The notes beneath the pieces are model-generated. The model ran no database searches. It saw only the letters and a list, made by a program, of their open reading frames with translations, and was not told the DNA's origin. DNA of 64,000 nt from Liolophura sinensis (lineage: Eukaryota; Mollusca; Polyplacophora; Chitonida; Chitonidae): NCBI RefSeq assembly GCF_032854445.1, contig NC_088297.1:27151915-27215914 (forward strand), in the 5' to 3' direction. The position numbers and the translations under genes are program-made. Positions 37,861 to 50,454 of this stretch are shown here, piece after piece. Position 1 is the first letter of the stretch, and every line of letters begins with the position of its first letter.

Positions 37861-38639
37861 ATGTTTATGACAAAGCATCATGAAACAACTAACACACAGT
37901 CGAAATTCGTTGGCCTTGTGAAATGGACACAGTTATGAAGCAGAGTGCCAGAGATGCTGGCATTCCGATCATACATGTATATACTATCTGAGTAAAAAAA
38001 GAAAACGTGTCATCACCTGATCATCGGCCACCATGACAAACAATTTATCTGAGAAAAGCCGAGATCCGGAAAGCTATAGAATGATCTAGTACAATTCTTG
38101 GTGCAGCAGTTATGGGTTTGTTGTTATATGTCAATAATTTTGCCATTTTTTTTGAAAATATATGTGTTTTTCAGTATTGCTTTTCTCAAGCATAAGTACA
38201 CATGGCAGCAAAACATAGCACTATTGTAGAAGTACACCTTCAAGGAGATATTCAAGGAGAAATTTAACAAAGCCGTGTATAAACATACTGATATACTGAT
38301 ATGATATCTGGAACCACCACTGGGTGAAATTATCCGATTTCCTCACTGGCGTATGCAACCGAGATAAGCACTAGAAAGTGTAAACAACCTACTTCTGGAA
38401 CGTTTCCGCGAACACCGGAAATTCAGCATAGTGTTTACATCCATTTTCTGGCCGGTGGAAACTTGATTAGGGGTTATGATACGTTTCTGTCGTCTGGAAA
38501 CAACAACGAAGTCTTTATTCCACGCCTACGTGGTCAAAAGCTCACTCCAAACAAAAGAAAAGTTTTTGAATTTCCGAATAATGTGAGCTGCATAGCAAGA
38601 ATTCCAAAGTCGAATCTACATGTAGGTGTCTAGTGTGGT
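37861..38639. other. No recognised feature
   Basis: Non-repetitive spacer upstream of the LINE. I see no convincing ORF, splice-bounded exon or tandem repeat in it. Where it ends and the LINE 5' leader begins is uncertain. Confidence 0.4.
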
Positions 38640-38784
38640 TTAATGTGACCATAAGGTCATTTAATCTCCGAAGGATGTAGCGACTTCAAATCGTCCCCCG
38701 TGGGGTTTCCGGGGTGATAAGAATAGGACTTCAGCCCTCTAGGCAAGCTTGTCGTAAAAGTCGACTAACCTAGAGCTCTCCTGT

Positions 38785-39655
38785 GTGAGCCCGGTGAATA
38801 TAATAGGCTCACATCTTCCTGGTTGTGTGAGAGGCAACTCGGGAGCGACCTGTTTGCCGCGGGTTGCGACGCGTAATCTACGATTTCAGGCATCGCCCTT
38901 GTTGGCACTCCGTAGTGGGTGGGGAACATATGGGGTGAAATTTATATCTATATGTCATGTCTACCTTAAACATGAAGGGCATGATGGTTTCGACTGCAGC
39001 AACACAGTTAAGTGTTGCAACTGCAGTGGAGATCACATGGCCTCCTCAAGGGACTGTCTGCTTTTCGTTAAGGAAAAGCAAATTATCAACTTGAAAATTA
39101 AAAACAATATCTCCTATCAGGACGCCCGGAAATTAGCCTCACTTTCTAATACTTCTCTACCGACTTCGTTTGCCAATGTGGTCAAGAGAGTAGCAACTGT
39201 TGCTACTCAAACCTCTTGGACTTGGCCCATGGGAAACGACAAACCTAGTTATGTTTCTGTGCAACTTCCGTCTCAACCTTCATTTAGTTCTTCCTCAACT
39301 CAAACTCCTTCAAAAGAACAAATAAAAACAGTAAATAGTATAGAACACCCTGGTAAACCAGCTGAGCCCAAATGCCCTAAAAATGACAAAAATAAGTCCA
39401 AAAGTCAATCTCAAAATAATAATAAAAATAACTAATAAACCTGGTGGCCCCACAGAGCGTCCCTCTAAGGCCACTAGGGATCTTATCCAAACTTTCAATA
39501 AGTTTGGTTCGTTGGAGGACGTTGGTCCTTCAACATCAGATGCGGAGGTGATGGATATATCACCCGCACCAAGGAGATCGTCCAGCCGACCTCCACGAAA
39601 GGGTCGTCCTCGGTCCAAACATAAAGCAAAATCTCCTATACGTCTCCCTCCATAA
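38785..39655 (+). pseudogene. LINE ORF1 (nucleic-acid chaperone) remnant
   Basis: ORF1 of this LINE class normally encodes an RNA-binding chaperone ending in CCHC knuckles. Here a Cys/His-rich stretch at about 38,955-39,060 includes CCNCSGDHMASSRDC, a C-x2-C-x3-H-x6-C knuckle, followed by the conserved-looking ISYQDARKLAS. A low-complexity Ser/Thr/Lys-rich tail follows. Most of the N-terminal half, including the first knuckles, is missing: the leader passes almost directly into the knuckle, so I infer an internal deletion. The frame breaks in the A-rich tract near 39,420 and continues in another frame to TAA at 39,653. That stop overlaps the ORF2 start as TAATG, a stop-restart arrangement. 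Confidence 0.75.
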
Positions 39656-42600
39656 TGGCGAAATATGACAAAATTATACAGTGGAATTGTCGAGGCCTGA
39701 AGGTAAATTTTATTGAAATAACACAGCTTGTCCAATCAATAAATCCTATTGCCCTGTGTCTTCAGGAAACTCACCTGAAGACATCTGACAAAGACAAAAT
39801 CAGTCTTAAAAATTACTCAATATACAGTACGTACTCAAATGAAGAAGAGCGAGCTGCGGGCGGCTGTTCTACCTTCGTCAATAACAATATTATTCATAGC
39901 CCTGTTGCTCTGGATACAGAGCTTCAGGCTGTGGCTGTTCGTGTTTCATTATGTGAAACAATCACATTATGTTCAGTGTATATTCCCCCGAACATTTCTG
40001 TGTCAGCTTTTCAGTTACATAATTTAAAACAACAGTTGCCAAAACCTTTTATACTTATGGGAGATTTTAATTCCCATAACCCCCTATGGGGCAGTAACAA
40101 CATAAATGATAAGGGCAAGATAGTAGAAAACTTCTTATCTAACGAAGAACTGTGTTATTTCAATGATGGTTCTAACACCTATTTACATCCAGGTAATGGC
40201 GCTTATTCTGCTGTCGATCTCACTATCACAGATCCATCACTTCTCCCGGATTTTTCTTGCAAGGTGTATGACGATCTTTGTGGTAGTGACCATTTTCCTA
40301 TAATCCTAGAACATATCACTTCTAATTCTTTAGAACGTGTAGCTAGATGGAAATTCGATAAAGCAGATTGGATCGCATTTGAGATGTTTTGTGAGGCTGA
40401 TATCACCTCAGAGAGTCTCACTGGAGCAGATGATCCTATGTTAAAATTTAGTCAGCTTGTTTTAGAAGCCGCTGACAGAACTATCTCTAAGACCTCGACA
40501 AATCCAACATCCAAAAGTAAACCCTGGTACGACAATGACTGTCGTAAAGCCATAAAGGACCGTAAAAAGGCTGAACACAGATTTAATCATTGTCCTACTG
40601 ATAATAATTTAAACCACGTTCATAACTTTAGAGCTAAGACTCGCCGATTACTCAAGTCCAAGAGACGATCTTGTTGGCGGAGCTTTGTTTCGGGCATTAC
40701 GTCAAAAACACCCCCATGCGTAAGGTCTGGAACATGGTTCAGAAACTTAAGGGCAAAAATAATAAAGCCAAAGTCCAGCATTTGAAAGATAGAGATAATA
40801 TATTAACCTCTCCATCCGATATAGCAAATAAATTAGCTGAGACAATTTCCAACACATCTTCTTCTGAGAACTACACTAAAAAATTCCAACATATTAAAAA
40901 CCAGAAGGAGAAAACTAAATTGCCTTTTTTTTCTAAAAATTTAGAAGATTATAATCATACTATTAATATCGAGGAACGTAAAACTGCATTAAAAAAGGCC
41001 CACGATACTGCTTGTTGGCCCGATAACGTATATTATAAATTTCTGAATGATTTACCAGCTGAGCCACTGGAGACTCTCTTGGACTTGCTTAATGATATTT
41101 GGATAACTGGTAATTTTCCACCATCATGGAGGGAGGCGTGTATTATCCCGGTCCCTAAACCGGCTAAGGATCATACTGATCCAAATAATTACCGTCCCAT
41201 AGCTCTTACCAGCTGTGTCTGTAAGACTATGGAACGGATGATTAATGATAGACTTGTTTGGTTTCTTGAAACCAACAACTTACTTTCTAATATTCAATGC
41301 GGTTTTCGTCAAGGTAGATCCACTATTGATCACCTTGTTCGATTCGAAACCCTTATTCGCAATGGCTTCATCAATAACGAACATGTGGTGTCCATATTTT
41401 TTGACCTTGAAAAGGCCTACGACACCACATGGAAATATGGTATTTTAAAACTCTTATGAGCAGGAAATGGGTTTACCCCAGGGCAGCATTCTATCACCAA
41501 CTCTGTTTAGCATAAAAATAAATAGCCTAGCAAAAACATTAACATCTGGCACAGAGGGTTCCTTATACGTGGATGATTTCCTTATATGCTACCGAGCTAA
41601 AAATATGAATAATATCGAACGTCAGTTGCAGCTTTGTCTCAATAAGATCGAGAAATGGGCAACTGAAAACGGTTTTAGATTTTCAACGTCTAAAACCGTC
41701 GGTATGCATTTTTATAATAAACGGAAACTTCATCTTGACCCTGAGCTTAATTTTTGTGGTGAACAGGTTAAAATTGTTGGAGAAACGAAATTTTTAGGTA
41801 TAATATTTGATAGTAAGCTATCTTTTATACCTCATATTAAAATGCTTAAAGCTAAATGTACAAAGGCTCTCGATATAATTAAGGTCGTGTCTAGCACCGA
41901 TTGGGGTGCTGACCGATCAGGTTTACTTAACTTATATCGTTCTCTGGCGAGGTCTAAATTGGACTATGGATCCATCATTTACGGTTCCGCTAGGAAGTCG
42001 TACATTAAAATGTTGGATCCAGTTCATCACCAGAGGTTGAGGCTCAGCCTTGGTGCTTTTAGAACCTCACCAGTAGAAAGTTTATACGTGGAGGCTAATG
42101 AACCTTCTTTATATCATCGACGTATAAAACGTAGCCTTCAATACGCTAGTAAGCTTAAAGCTCATCCAACAAACCCTGCCTACGATTGTGTTTTCAATCC
42201 ATTATATGCAGACAAATATATTAAATGTCCTAACAAGATCCCTTCGTTCGGTCTTTGCATACGGGACCATATTGTGGGTGCTAACATCAAGCTGGAGGAT
42301 ATAGCTCCGGTGTCTTTTCCGGAGTCTCCTCCATGGCTTCTTCCACAAACTAAACTAATATTTGATCTACGTAAATATAATAAATCAAATACAAATCCTC
42401 TTATAATTCAGCAAGGTTTTGCTAAAATCAAGGCTGATTATATGGATCATAAATTTATATGTACTGACGGGTCAAAGGATGGGGACAGAGTTGCGGCTGC
42501 GGCTGTCTTAGAGCAGCGGGTCACTTCTCTTCGTCTGCCACCTTCATCTTCTATCTTTTCTGCAGAGGCCAGGGCTATACTCCTGGCCTTATATGTTTCC

Positions 42601-43247
42601 TCTGGGCATGCCCAGAGGGCAGTGATATGCAGCGACTCGCTGTCTTGCCTTTAGGCGATTCAGAATAATAAATTTAAAAATCCATTTATACTTGAGATAA
42701 TAGCCAAACATAGAAAACTAATTAAAAGAGGTAAAGATATTATATTCTGTTGGATACCAAATCACACTGGTATCCATGAAAACACAGTCGTGGACAGGGA
42801 AGCGAAAGCTGCCCTATATAAACCTGTATCTCGGGTTAAAATCCCTTATACTGACGTAAAGTCTAATATTCTTAAATATATTCGTCGCCTTTGGCAGGGT
42901 GAATGGGACTTGCAGATCCATAATAAACTGCATGCCATTCATCCTGTCATTGGCTACAATGCCTATACTTGTGGAATGTCTCGTAGGAACCAAGTAGTTT
43001 TAACGAGGTGTCGTGTTGGGCATTCTCATCTGACACACAATTTCATCTAAGATGGGAGCAGTGCTCCGAGTGTGTTGGATGTGATGATCAATACGACATC
43101 AAACATATCTTGGTTGACTGTGTAGACTTTGCTCATGTTCACCAAAGGTTCTACACGGTCAACTCTATATATGATTTATTTGACAGCATCGCTGGCGATG
43201 TTGTCATAAATTATTTGAAGGCCACTGGCCTATATTATAAAATATAA
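39655..43247 (+). pseudogene. LINE ORF2: endonuclease, reverse transcriptase, RNase H
   Basis: The AP-type endonuclease spans residues 1-220, with IQWN (8-11), QETH (37-40), GDFNSHN (136-142) and SDHFPI (211-216). The frame shifts at a C run near 40,712. The reverse transcriptase follows with NNYRPIAL (about 41,185), motif A FDLEKAYD (about 41,402), motif B GLPQGS (41,470) and motif C YVDD (41,566-41,577). Motif C has V where A is usual. About 35 residues expected between motifs A and B are absent at about 41,452, which also leaves a TGA at 41,457. RNase H residues are visible as TDGS (about 42,463), SAEAR (about 42,559), SDSLS (about 42,631) and VVDREA (about 42,789), interrupted by TAG at 42,652. 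A last frameshift near 43,045 leads to a C-x2-C...H-x4-C element (CSECVGC, HILVDC). It cannot encode a working enzyme. Confidence 0.9.
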
Positions 43248-43322
43248 ATTTTAATTCTCATAAATATCTATAGATAAACAGTTATATACGTAATATATAG
43301 TTATATATTAGTTATATACGTA

Positions 43323-44125
43323 AGTTATCACATACATGTATCTGGTGTGACGTCCGTGGTTTTTCCCAGAGTTAACGCCACTAATTCATCACATACATGT
43401 ATCTGGTGTGAGGTCCATGGTTTCCTCCAGATTTAACGCCACTAAGTTATCACATCCATGTATCTGGTGTGACGTCGATGGTTTCCTCCAGATTTAACGC
43501 CACTTATTCATCACATACATGCATCTGGTGTGACGTCCATGGTTTCCTCCAGAGTTAACGCCACTTATTTATCACAAACATGTATCTGGTGTGACGTCCA
43601 AGGTTTCCTCCAGAGTTAACGCTACTAATTCATCACATACATGTATCTGGTGTGACGTCCATGGTTTCCTCCAGAGTTAACGCCACTTATTTATCACAAA
43701 CATGTATCTGGTGTGACGTCCATGGTTTTTCCCAGAGTTAACGCCACTAATTCATCACATACATGTATCTGGTGTGACGTCCATGGTTTCCTCCAGAGTT
43801 AACGCCACTTAGTTATCACATACATGTATCTGATGTGACGTCCATGGTTTTTCCTAGAGTTAACGCCACTAATTCATCACATACATGCATCTGGTGTGAG
43901 GTCCATGGTTTCCTCTAGAGTTAACATCACTAATTCATCACATACATGTATCTGGTGTGACGTCCATGGTTTCCTCCAGAGTTAACATCACTAATTCATC
44001 ACATACATGTATCTGGTGTGACGTCCATGGTTTCCTCCAGAGTTAACGCCACTTATTTATCACACACATGCATCTGGTGTGATGTTAATGGTTTCCTCCA
44101 AAGTTTACATCACTAATTCATCTTA
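43323..44125 (+). repeat. Minisatellite family M1, 61-bp units (13 copies)
   Basis: The motif tatctggtgtgacgtcc recurs at 43,339, 43,400, 43,461 and on to 44,071 in exact 61-bp steps. The unit continues atggtttcctccag, agttaacgccac and taattcatcacatacatg. Copies differ only by substitutions. It is related to the 64-bp array at 52.2 kb and the 63-bp array at 54.5 kb. Confidence 0.95.
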
Positions 44126-45251
44126 TACACCAGACACCTACAGGTAAGACTGGGAAACTATAATGACGAATGGGATGGCAGAACCTTTCAGACACCTACA
44201 GGTAAGATTGGGGAGCTGTGATGGCGGGGGAGGGGGGGGCCTACGGGTAATATTTGAGAAGATGTTTAATACGATATTAGCAGTTTCTAGTGACAAAGTC
44301 ATACAGCGCCAGGCCTTAGTTCACTACTTTTGTAAGCAGATAAAACAAGTTACATGGGAAAGCTTTCTTTAAATCCAGAAAAGTTTGAATACCCCTATTG
44401 CTTTGGATAAGAGTCCGTGTGATCGTTCAAGTTTCCCGACACTTCTAAGCTCAAATGTGCATTTATGAACAATAGATGTCTATACCGTATTCCTTCTTTG
44501 TTCTTACTACCATTATATTGTTTTAAACCATAAAATAAATTAAAACAGCATTGGTTCTCTTTTATTTTCACTAACATGACTAGCTTCTCCTTTTATAAAG
44601 TTAACACATGTTTTTCTTTACAACAGACGGCTGTGAGCACAAGCAACTTAAATATTGGGATATTTTCTCACGTTTCCTTTTATCCGTGTTTTTAACGTAT
44701 GCCTTAGGCTACAATGGGGTAATGAAAACATTACTTTACCTGGACATTTGTATGACGCTGATATTTATAAAACATATTAGAGCATCCATTTAATTGGATA
44801 ATCTTTCTTCACGCCCATACTTGACCAGCCAAATACAAGATTGTATGATTTAAATTTGAGATCAGGGAGCTTATGGCGTCTCTCCACCAATTTTACCGAT
44901 CTGGAAAAAAAGGCTACCCTTTTGTTAAATGTTGGATATAGCCTGTTTCAACAAAGACAGTAGGGTAGGAGCGTTGTTAGCTGGTGGCCAGTAGAGATCG
45001 TGGTGACACGTGTGCCTTGAAACCGTTATGTCGAATAGGACAACGAGCTCGATTTCTATAATTGCGTACTGTTTTTAGCACTTAACAAATGGAGATTAAT
45101 TTGAACCACAAAAGAAATTATTTTTTTATATATCTGCATATATGGTCAAGCTTTATGTTAAATAATTGTAAATAATTTATTGCAAATCTGTACAGATTAT
45201 ATACAGTCCTGTCCCAGTGTAAGCTTTACGCTATTTACTTCAGCTAACCGC
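44126..45251. other. Mostly unannotated spacer with one short duplication
   Basis: The phrase cagacacctacaggtaaga occurs at 44,131 and 44,189, and each copy contains a strong donor-like cag|gtaaga. I found no acceptor or open frame that makes either an exon. The rest, to 45,251, is AT-rich with no supported gene. Confidence 0.5.
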
Positions 45252-45540
45252 ATATCGTACATTTACGTTGAGAAAGTGGGCACCTGTTTATCACTGTCAT
45301 ATTTTCACGGCATAATTCGTAAGACAAAACTTGTTTCATGGTCTCCTCCAAAGTTAACATCACTAATTCGTCAAATACATGCATCTGGTGTGACGTTCAT
45401 GTTTTCCTCTAGTGTATTAAGAACTATAAAATACACACAGCATGGAGAGTATAATATCGTACATTTACGTTCAGAAAAGGGGCACCTGTTTATCACTGTC
45501 ATATATAACGGTATAATTCGTAAGACGAAACTTGTTTCAG
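45252..45540 (+). repeat. Direct repeat pair around a solitary M1 unit
   Basis: A stretch of about 87 bp (atatcgtacatttacgtt to acttgtttca) at 45,252-45,338 is repeated at 45,453-45,540. Between them, 45,339-45,415 is a single M1 minisatellite unit (ctcctccaaagttaacatc, gcatctggtgtgacgt). The structure looks like a tandem duplication of a segment that held one M1 unit. Confidence 0.8.
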
Positions 45541-45990
45541 ATACTATCATTAAACGGAAAAGGATATTATCCTAAGCATTTAACGACTTACATTAGGCTA
45601 GTGGTTAGCAACGAATATTTTTGGTTTGGCCTATTTCATCGGCTAATCATGTTACACATTCAGTCGCATGCCGTGTGTCCGTGTGTTACTGATCTGTGTG
45701 TCGATCTGTCCCTGTGAGCAGGTTGACAATCGACCAGAGCGATTTCCCAGATGGTTGCAAGGGGCCCTTTCATGTAAGATCACACCAAAAGCGCCATCAC
45801 TTGCGTCCGGAGAACAATGAAAGAAAGGGAATACTGAATACTCCCTTCTTCAAAACTGAGATGACATGAAGCAAGCCCCTTAACTTCCTACCACTATCCC
45901 TTCTCATATAAGTCACCAAGTCACCATGGTACACTGTAAGAGGGAGTTGGTCAAAGTGGCCTAAACATCTTCGCGGTTCAGCATCAGTTA

Positions 45991-47027
45991 AATGTAACGA
46001 TTTCTGTCTGTTAGAACACACAGGTGGACATATGTAGCGATTTTTGTCTGTTAGAACACACACGTGTCCATATGCAGCGATTTTTGTCTGTTAGAACAAA
46101 CACGTGGCCATATGTAGCGATTTTTTTCTGTTAGAACACACACGTGGACATATGTAGCGATTTCTGTCTGTTAGGACAAACATGTGGACATATGTAGCGA
46201 GTTTTGTCTGTTAGAACACACACGTGGACATATGTAGCGGATTCTATCTGTTAGAACACACACGTGGCCATATGTAGCGATTTCTGTCTGTTAGAACACC
46301 TAGGTGGACACATGTAGCGATTTCTGTCTGTTAGAACACACACGTGGACATATGTAGCGGATTCTGTCTGTTAGAAAACACACGTGGACATATGTAGCGG
46401 ATTCTGTCTGTTAGAATACACAGGTGGACATATGTAGCGGAGTCTGTCTGTTAGAACACACACGTGGCTATATGTAGCGATTTCTGTCTGTTAGAACACA
46501 TACGTGGACATATGTAGCGAATTCTGTCTGTTAGAACACACACGTGGACATATGTAGCGATTTCTGTCTGTTAGAACACACAGGTGGACATATGTAGCCA
46601 TTTCTGTCTGTTAGAATTCACAGGCGCAGATATGGAGCGAATTCTGTCTGTTAGAACACACACGTGTACATATGTAGCGAATTCTGTCTGTTAGAACACA
46701 CACGTGGGCATATGTAGCGAATTCTGTCTGTTAGAAGACACAGGTGGACATATGTAGCGATTTTTGTCTGTTAGAACACACACGTGTACATATGTAGCGA
46801 TTTCTGTCTGTTAGAACACACACGTGGACATATGTAGCGAATTCTGTCTGTTAGAACACACACGTGGACATATGTAGCGATTTCTGTCTGTTAGAACACA
46901 CACGTGGCCATATGTAGCGATTTCTGTCTGTTAGAACACACACGTGGACATATGTAGCGATTTCTGTCTGTTAGAACACACACGTGGACATATGTAGCGA
47001 TTTTTGTCTGTTAGAACACACACGTGC
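45991..47027 (+). repeat. Minisatellite family M2, 40-bp units (about 26 copies)
   Basis: Units read cacacgtggacatatgtagc then gatttctgtctgttagaa. The landmark tatgtagcga stays in perfect 40-bp register from 46,031 to 46,991, so there is no net indel in 25 units. Most units carry the palindromes cacgtg and catatg. It is related to the array at 59.85 kb. Confidence 0.95.
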
Positions 47028-47133
47028 CTGTTTTTGCCACGTGATAAATGCAGTCTGCTAAACTACCACATTCAAATTCACAGACATTCTTGCATTGTGC
47101 CAGATATGCATTAACTGAATTCATCGTTTTTAG

Positions 47134-47220
47134 GATGACCCCGAATCCTTGATATCGCAAGACAATCAGGCTCGAGGAACATTCTACAACGAGCGGCAGA
47201 CATCAGGCAACAGGGCTTGA
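47134..47220 (+). CDS. Candidate terminal coding exon, unknown protein
   Basis: After the acceptor-like tcgtttttag, an 87-base open stretch runs to TGA at 47,218-47,220. Its 29 codons translate to an acidic then polar, Asn/Gln/Arg-rich end (begins DDPESLISQDN, ends ERQTSGNRA). The composition is protein-like, unlike the surrounding AT-rich sequence. No upstream partner exon was identified and I do not recognise the sequence. It could equally be chance, so confidence is low. Confidence 0.25.
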   Translation, partial: DDPESLISQDNQARGTFYNERQTSGNRA

Positions 47221-48112
47221 ATACGGACAAATTTTAAAAGTGTAACATGTTTCAAGGATGATAATACAGATGCAATTGTTCTTTAATGTACGAAAACAGG
47301 CGAGCCTCGTGTCCAAGTTGCTTAACTTTGTGCAGATGACAGCTTACTTAGAGCAGCAATCCAAAAACTTGACCAAAGAATTTTTGCCCTACCCAAGACG
47401 GATCCATGAAGTCGTGCATTAGAAGCTCTAGATTGTACACAAAGAGGACTCTTTCTCCAGAGGTGCTAATTCATAATCGATCATTTATTTCTCAAGAAGA
47501 AGAGCAGGGGAGGAATAGACACTTCATTAGGAGTTAATGAAAACGTACAATGTCAAACTCTTCTTATAAGGAATGTTTTCCTTCTAAATCACAAAAAACG
47601 TGATAAAACATAAACCTGCCAATATGTTTGAAAAGATTAGTTTGAATTAGTTAAGAAAATATTCCCTAAAGGTAAACATTTTGTTCCTGAATTGATTCGC
47701 GGTTCAAATAGCGCTATTATTGTATGACCGTTGGTAATATATGAGTCAGTGCATTGAACAATAAGTATTTTTATTAAAAGGGTAATAACCCATGCAAAAC
47801 TACCCATCTACAAGGACTGTCATGTCAAAACATAAACTAAAGACATCTACCAAGTTACCAATAGATTTGGTCACCCTAGGTGGTACCAATATGTGAAATT
47901 TTGGGCCTTGGCCCATGGACTATGTTAAATAATGAATGGTCAGACTTCGAATAAGTCAGAAGTATAAAATATATTCCCAAGTTTGCCACTGCCTCGCTAT
48001 ATTAGGACAACAATAAAAAAGCAAAACCAGTAGGTTTGTCGTCATGTCGGTATATGGCTCTTATAATGATCCATCGTCTTCCAACCTCTTTTGAGACGCT
48101 TTTCAGGTAAAC
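47221..48112. other. No recognised feature
   Basis: AT-rich, non-repetitive sequence. It might include a 3' UTR if the exon at 47,134 is real, but no clear polyadenylation signal close to that stop was found. Confidence 0.4.
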
Positions 48113-48340
48113 CGAGGGGCTTTCGTGGCCGAGGTGACTCAGAAGCCTTTCATCATCTCGGTTGCTGTGAGTTCAAGTCTAGCTCTTGCTGGTTAGACGT
48201 AGGATGGTGTTCCAGCAATCTTCGAAATGTCGTGGGTTTCCCCCGATCTCAGCCCTGTTCCCTCCCACCACGATGCTGGCCGCCGACCTGTAAGTGGAAT
48301 TATTTTAGTACGGCGTAAAACACCAATCACATCAATAAAT
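48113..48340 (+). mobile_element. SINE family B, plus strand
   Basis: The copy has the head tttcgtggccgaggtgac, box B-like gtgagttcaagtctagctc, the body gtcgtgggtttcccccg and the tail acggcgtaaaacaccaatc. It lacks part of the head-to-box-B spacer and the mid-body gtacgtgggaag segment. Confidence 0.85.
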
Positions 48341-48434
48341 TTCCCAATCAGGTAAGCCTCCTCACTGATGTGCTAAGTTGTACAGCCTCAGAGTAGGGTC
48401 TTTGGTGGCCATCTCTGCAGTATTGAGGTAGTAA

Positions 48435-48520
48435 ACATATGTCCCCATGGTGGGAGGCTAGCGGGCAGAGAACGGGGAAACCCACGACCATCCGTAGGTT
48501 GATAGCTTGAACTGCACTTG
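48435..48520 (-). mobile_element. SINE family B fragment, minus strand
   Basis: Only the central body is recognisable (ggtgggaggctagcgggcag, gggaaacccacgaccatccg). Both ends are lost. Confidence 0.6.
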
Positions 48521-48698
48521 AAACTCTCAAAGTTATATCCTGTTCTATCTGCAGGTAATGTTTAGGATTTAACAGAGTAATCAACATCCCAATAACACAC
48601 ACGAGCTCTTGGGCTTTTTTCAAATTCTTGACTTTGAAGTTCAAGTGTAGTTTTCACATTCTCTTTGTAATGCTGTATGATCCAAAATATCTCCGTGT

Positions 48699-49015
48699 CT
48701 ACATAGTTTACAAACAATATATAGTCTACACAGTTTACAAACAATATATAGTCTACAGTTTACAAACAATATATAGTCTACACAGTTTACAAACAATATA
48801 TAGTCTACACAGTTTACAAACAATATATTGTTTACAAGTTTACAAACAATATATAGTCTACACAGTTTACAAACAATACATAGTCTACACATTTTACAAA
48901 CCATATATAGTCTACGCAGTCTAAATGTACAAACAATATATACTCTACAAAGGCGAAATGTACAACAATGTATGGTCTACACAGTCTACAAACAATATAT
49001 AGTCTACACATAGTC
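48699..49015 (+). repeat. 27-bp minisatellite (about 12 copies)
   Basis: Units of the form gtttacaaacaatatatag plus tctacaca recur at 48,706, 48,733, 48,758, 48,785, 48,812 and on, decaying toward the right. As 27 is a multiple of 3, frames stay open on both strands; these are repeat artefacts. Confidence 0.9.
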
Positions 49016-49257
49016 TGTATGTGCATGTATTATAATCAACATATATACGCATTGTTGTATACATGTACATATAACATGCAGTACGTGCAGTTCTTAAAAA
49101 CTTACCAAGTATGACGTCAGAACGGACACACGTATGCAATTTGTCAGGCAGAATGGACGTTCCACGTCAATGCCGGATAGGCCAAATTCAAAAACAAAGT
49201 TTCATGCAGATCTCCAGTAAAGAACTAGGAGATATAATCTTAGAAATTAGGAGGGAG

Positions 49258-49750
<493 letters not shown>

Positions 49751-49864
49751 TAAATCCATCTGGTGACTTTATTTAACGTGACGTATACAAACCCCCTAAC
49801 CCCGGGTTTAGGGGAGTTAAACATGCGTGTAATCAAGCGGTCTGCTCGACACCCTTAATACTAT

Positions 49865-50068
49865 TTATTTATTTATTTGATTGGTGTTTCACACCTTACT
49901 CAAGAGTATTTCACTTATACGACGGTGACCAGCATTATGGTGGGAGGAAACCGGGCAGAGCCCGGGGGAAACCCACGATCATCCGCAGGTTGCTGTCAGA
50001 CCTTCCCACTTACGGCCTGAGAGGAAGCCGGCATGAGCTGGACTTGAACTCACAGCGACCGCATTGTC
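49865..50068 (-). mobile_element. SINE family B, minus strand
   Basis: Read on the minus strand it has the A/T tail, then the tcaagagtatttcacttata, gtgggaggaaaccgggcag and gacttgaactcacagcgacc segments in reverse complement, ending within the head. It is nearly complete and lacks the extreme 5' head. Confidence 0.9.
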
Positions 50069-50454
50069 CTTAATACTAAAAAGAATATTTAAGATTTCTA
50101 TCTTAAACCTGATTTTCTCAAATATTGCATTTTTTCATTCCACATATCATTAATGAAATGCTTGTTTCGTGTGCTAAATTTCAAGTCAGTCGAAAATGGG
50201 ATTCTGCGGAAAATGACTCGGCAAATATTTTCATATCACCGTGTAAATTTCTACGTGTATGTACGTCGTCCTAGATTAAACGTTCCCTTATTTTATTTGC
50301 ATAGAAAAGTAAGTGTGCATAGCTCAATGTTAATACAAGAAATTCAGAAGGCGGGAACAAAATTTGTACTTCCTGCTTACACCACATTGTTAACGTTGGA
50401 ATACACGAAGTCTCGTCTCTCTCAGCAGTTCGACGCAACAAAACAGAAACATCT
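50069..50454. other. No recognised feature
   Basis: An open frame of 115 codons (50,153-50,500) runs through this stretch into the next minisatellite. It has no recognisable domain or splice context, so I do not call it a gene. Confidence 0.4.

Larger units (their letters stand above)
38640..43320 (+). mobile_element. Degenerate I/Nimb-type non-LTR retrotransposon
   Basis: The order is a 5' leader, an ORF1 remnant with a zinc knuckle, then ORF2 with an AP endonuclease, reverse transcriptase, RNase H and a terminal Cys/His region. Within the Jockey superfamily, RNase H together with a CCHC-bearing ORF1 points to the I/Nimb group. The copy is dead, with an ORF1 frameshift and large ORF1 deletion, ORF2 frameshifts near 40,712 and 43,045, a deletion between RT motifs A and B near 41,452, and TAG at 42,652. 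Both ends are approximate: no target duplication was found, and the 3' end abuts a minisatellite. Confidence 0.85.

Noticed and set aside
39310-39735. 141-codon minus-strand ORF
   Set aside because: It is antisense to the LINE ORF1/ORF2 junction and is a shadow.
44131-44210. Two strong splice donors (cag|gtaaga) as ends of exons
   Set aside because: They are in a short tandem duplication without acceptor or sustained open frame.
45991-47027. CRISPR array (regular 40-bp spacing)
   Set aside because: There are no unique spacers; the whole 40 bp repeats, and the genome is eukaryotic.
48628-49026. ORFs rich in VYKQYIVYT on plus and its mirror on minus
   Set aside because: The 27-bp minisatellite keeps frame because 27 is a multiple of 3; no other support.
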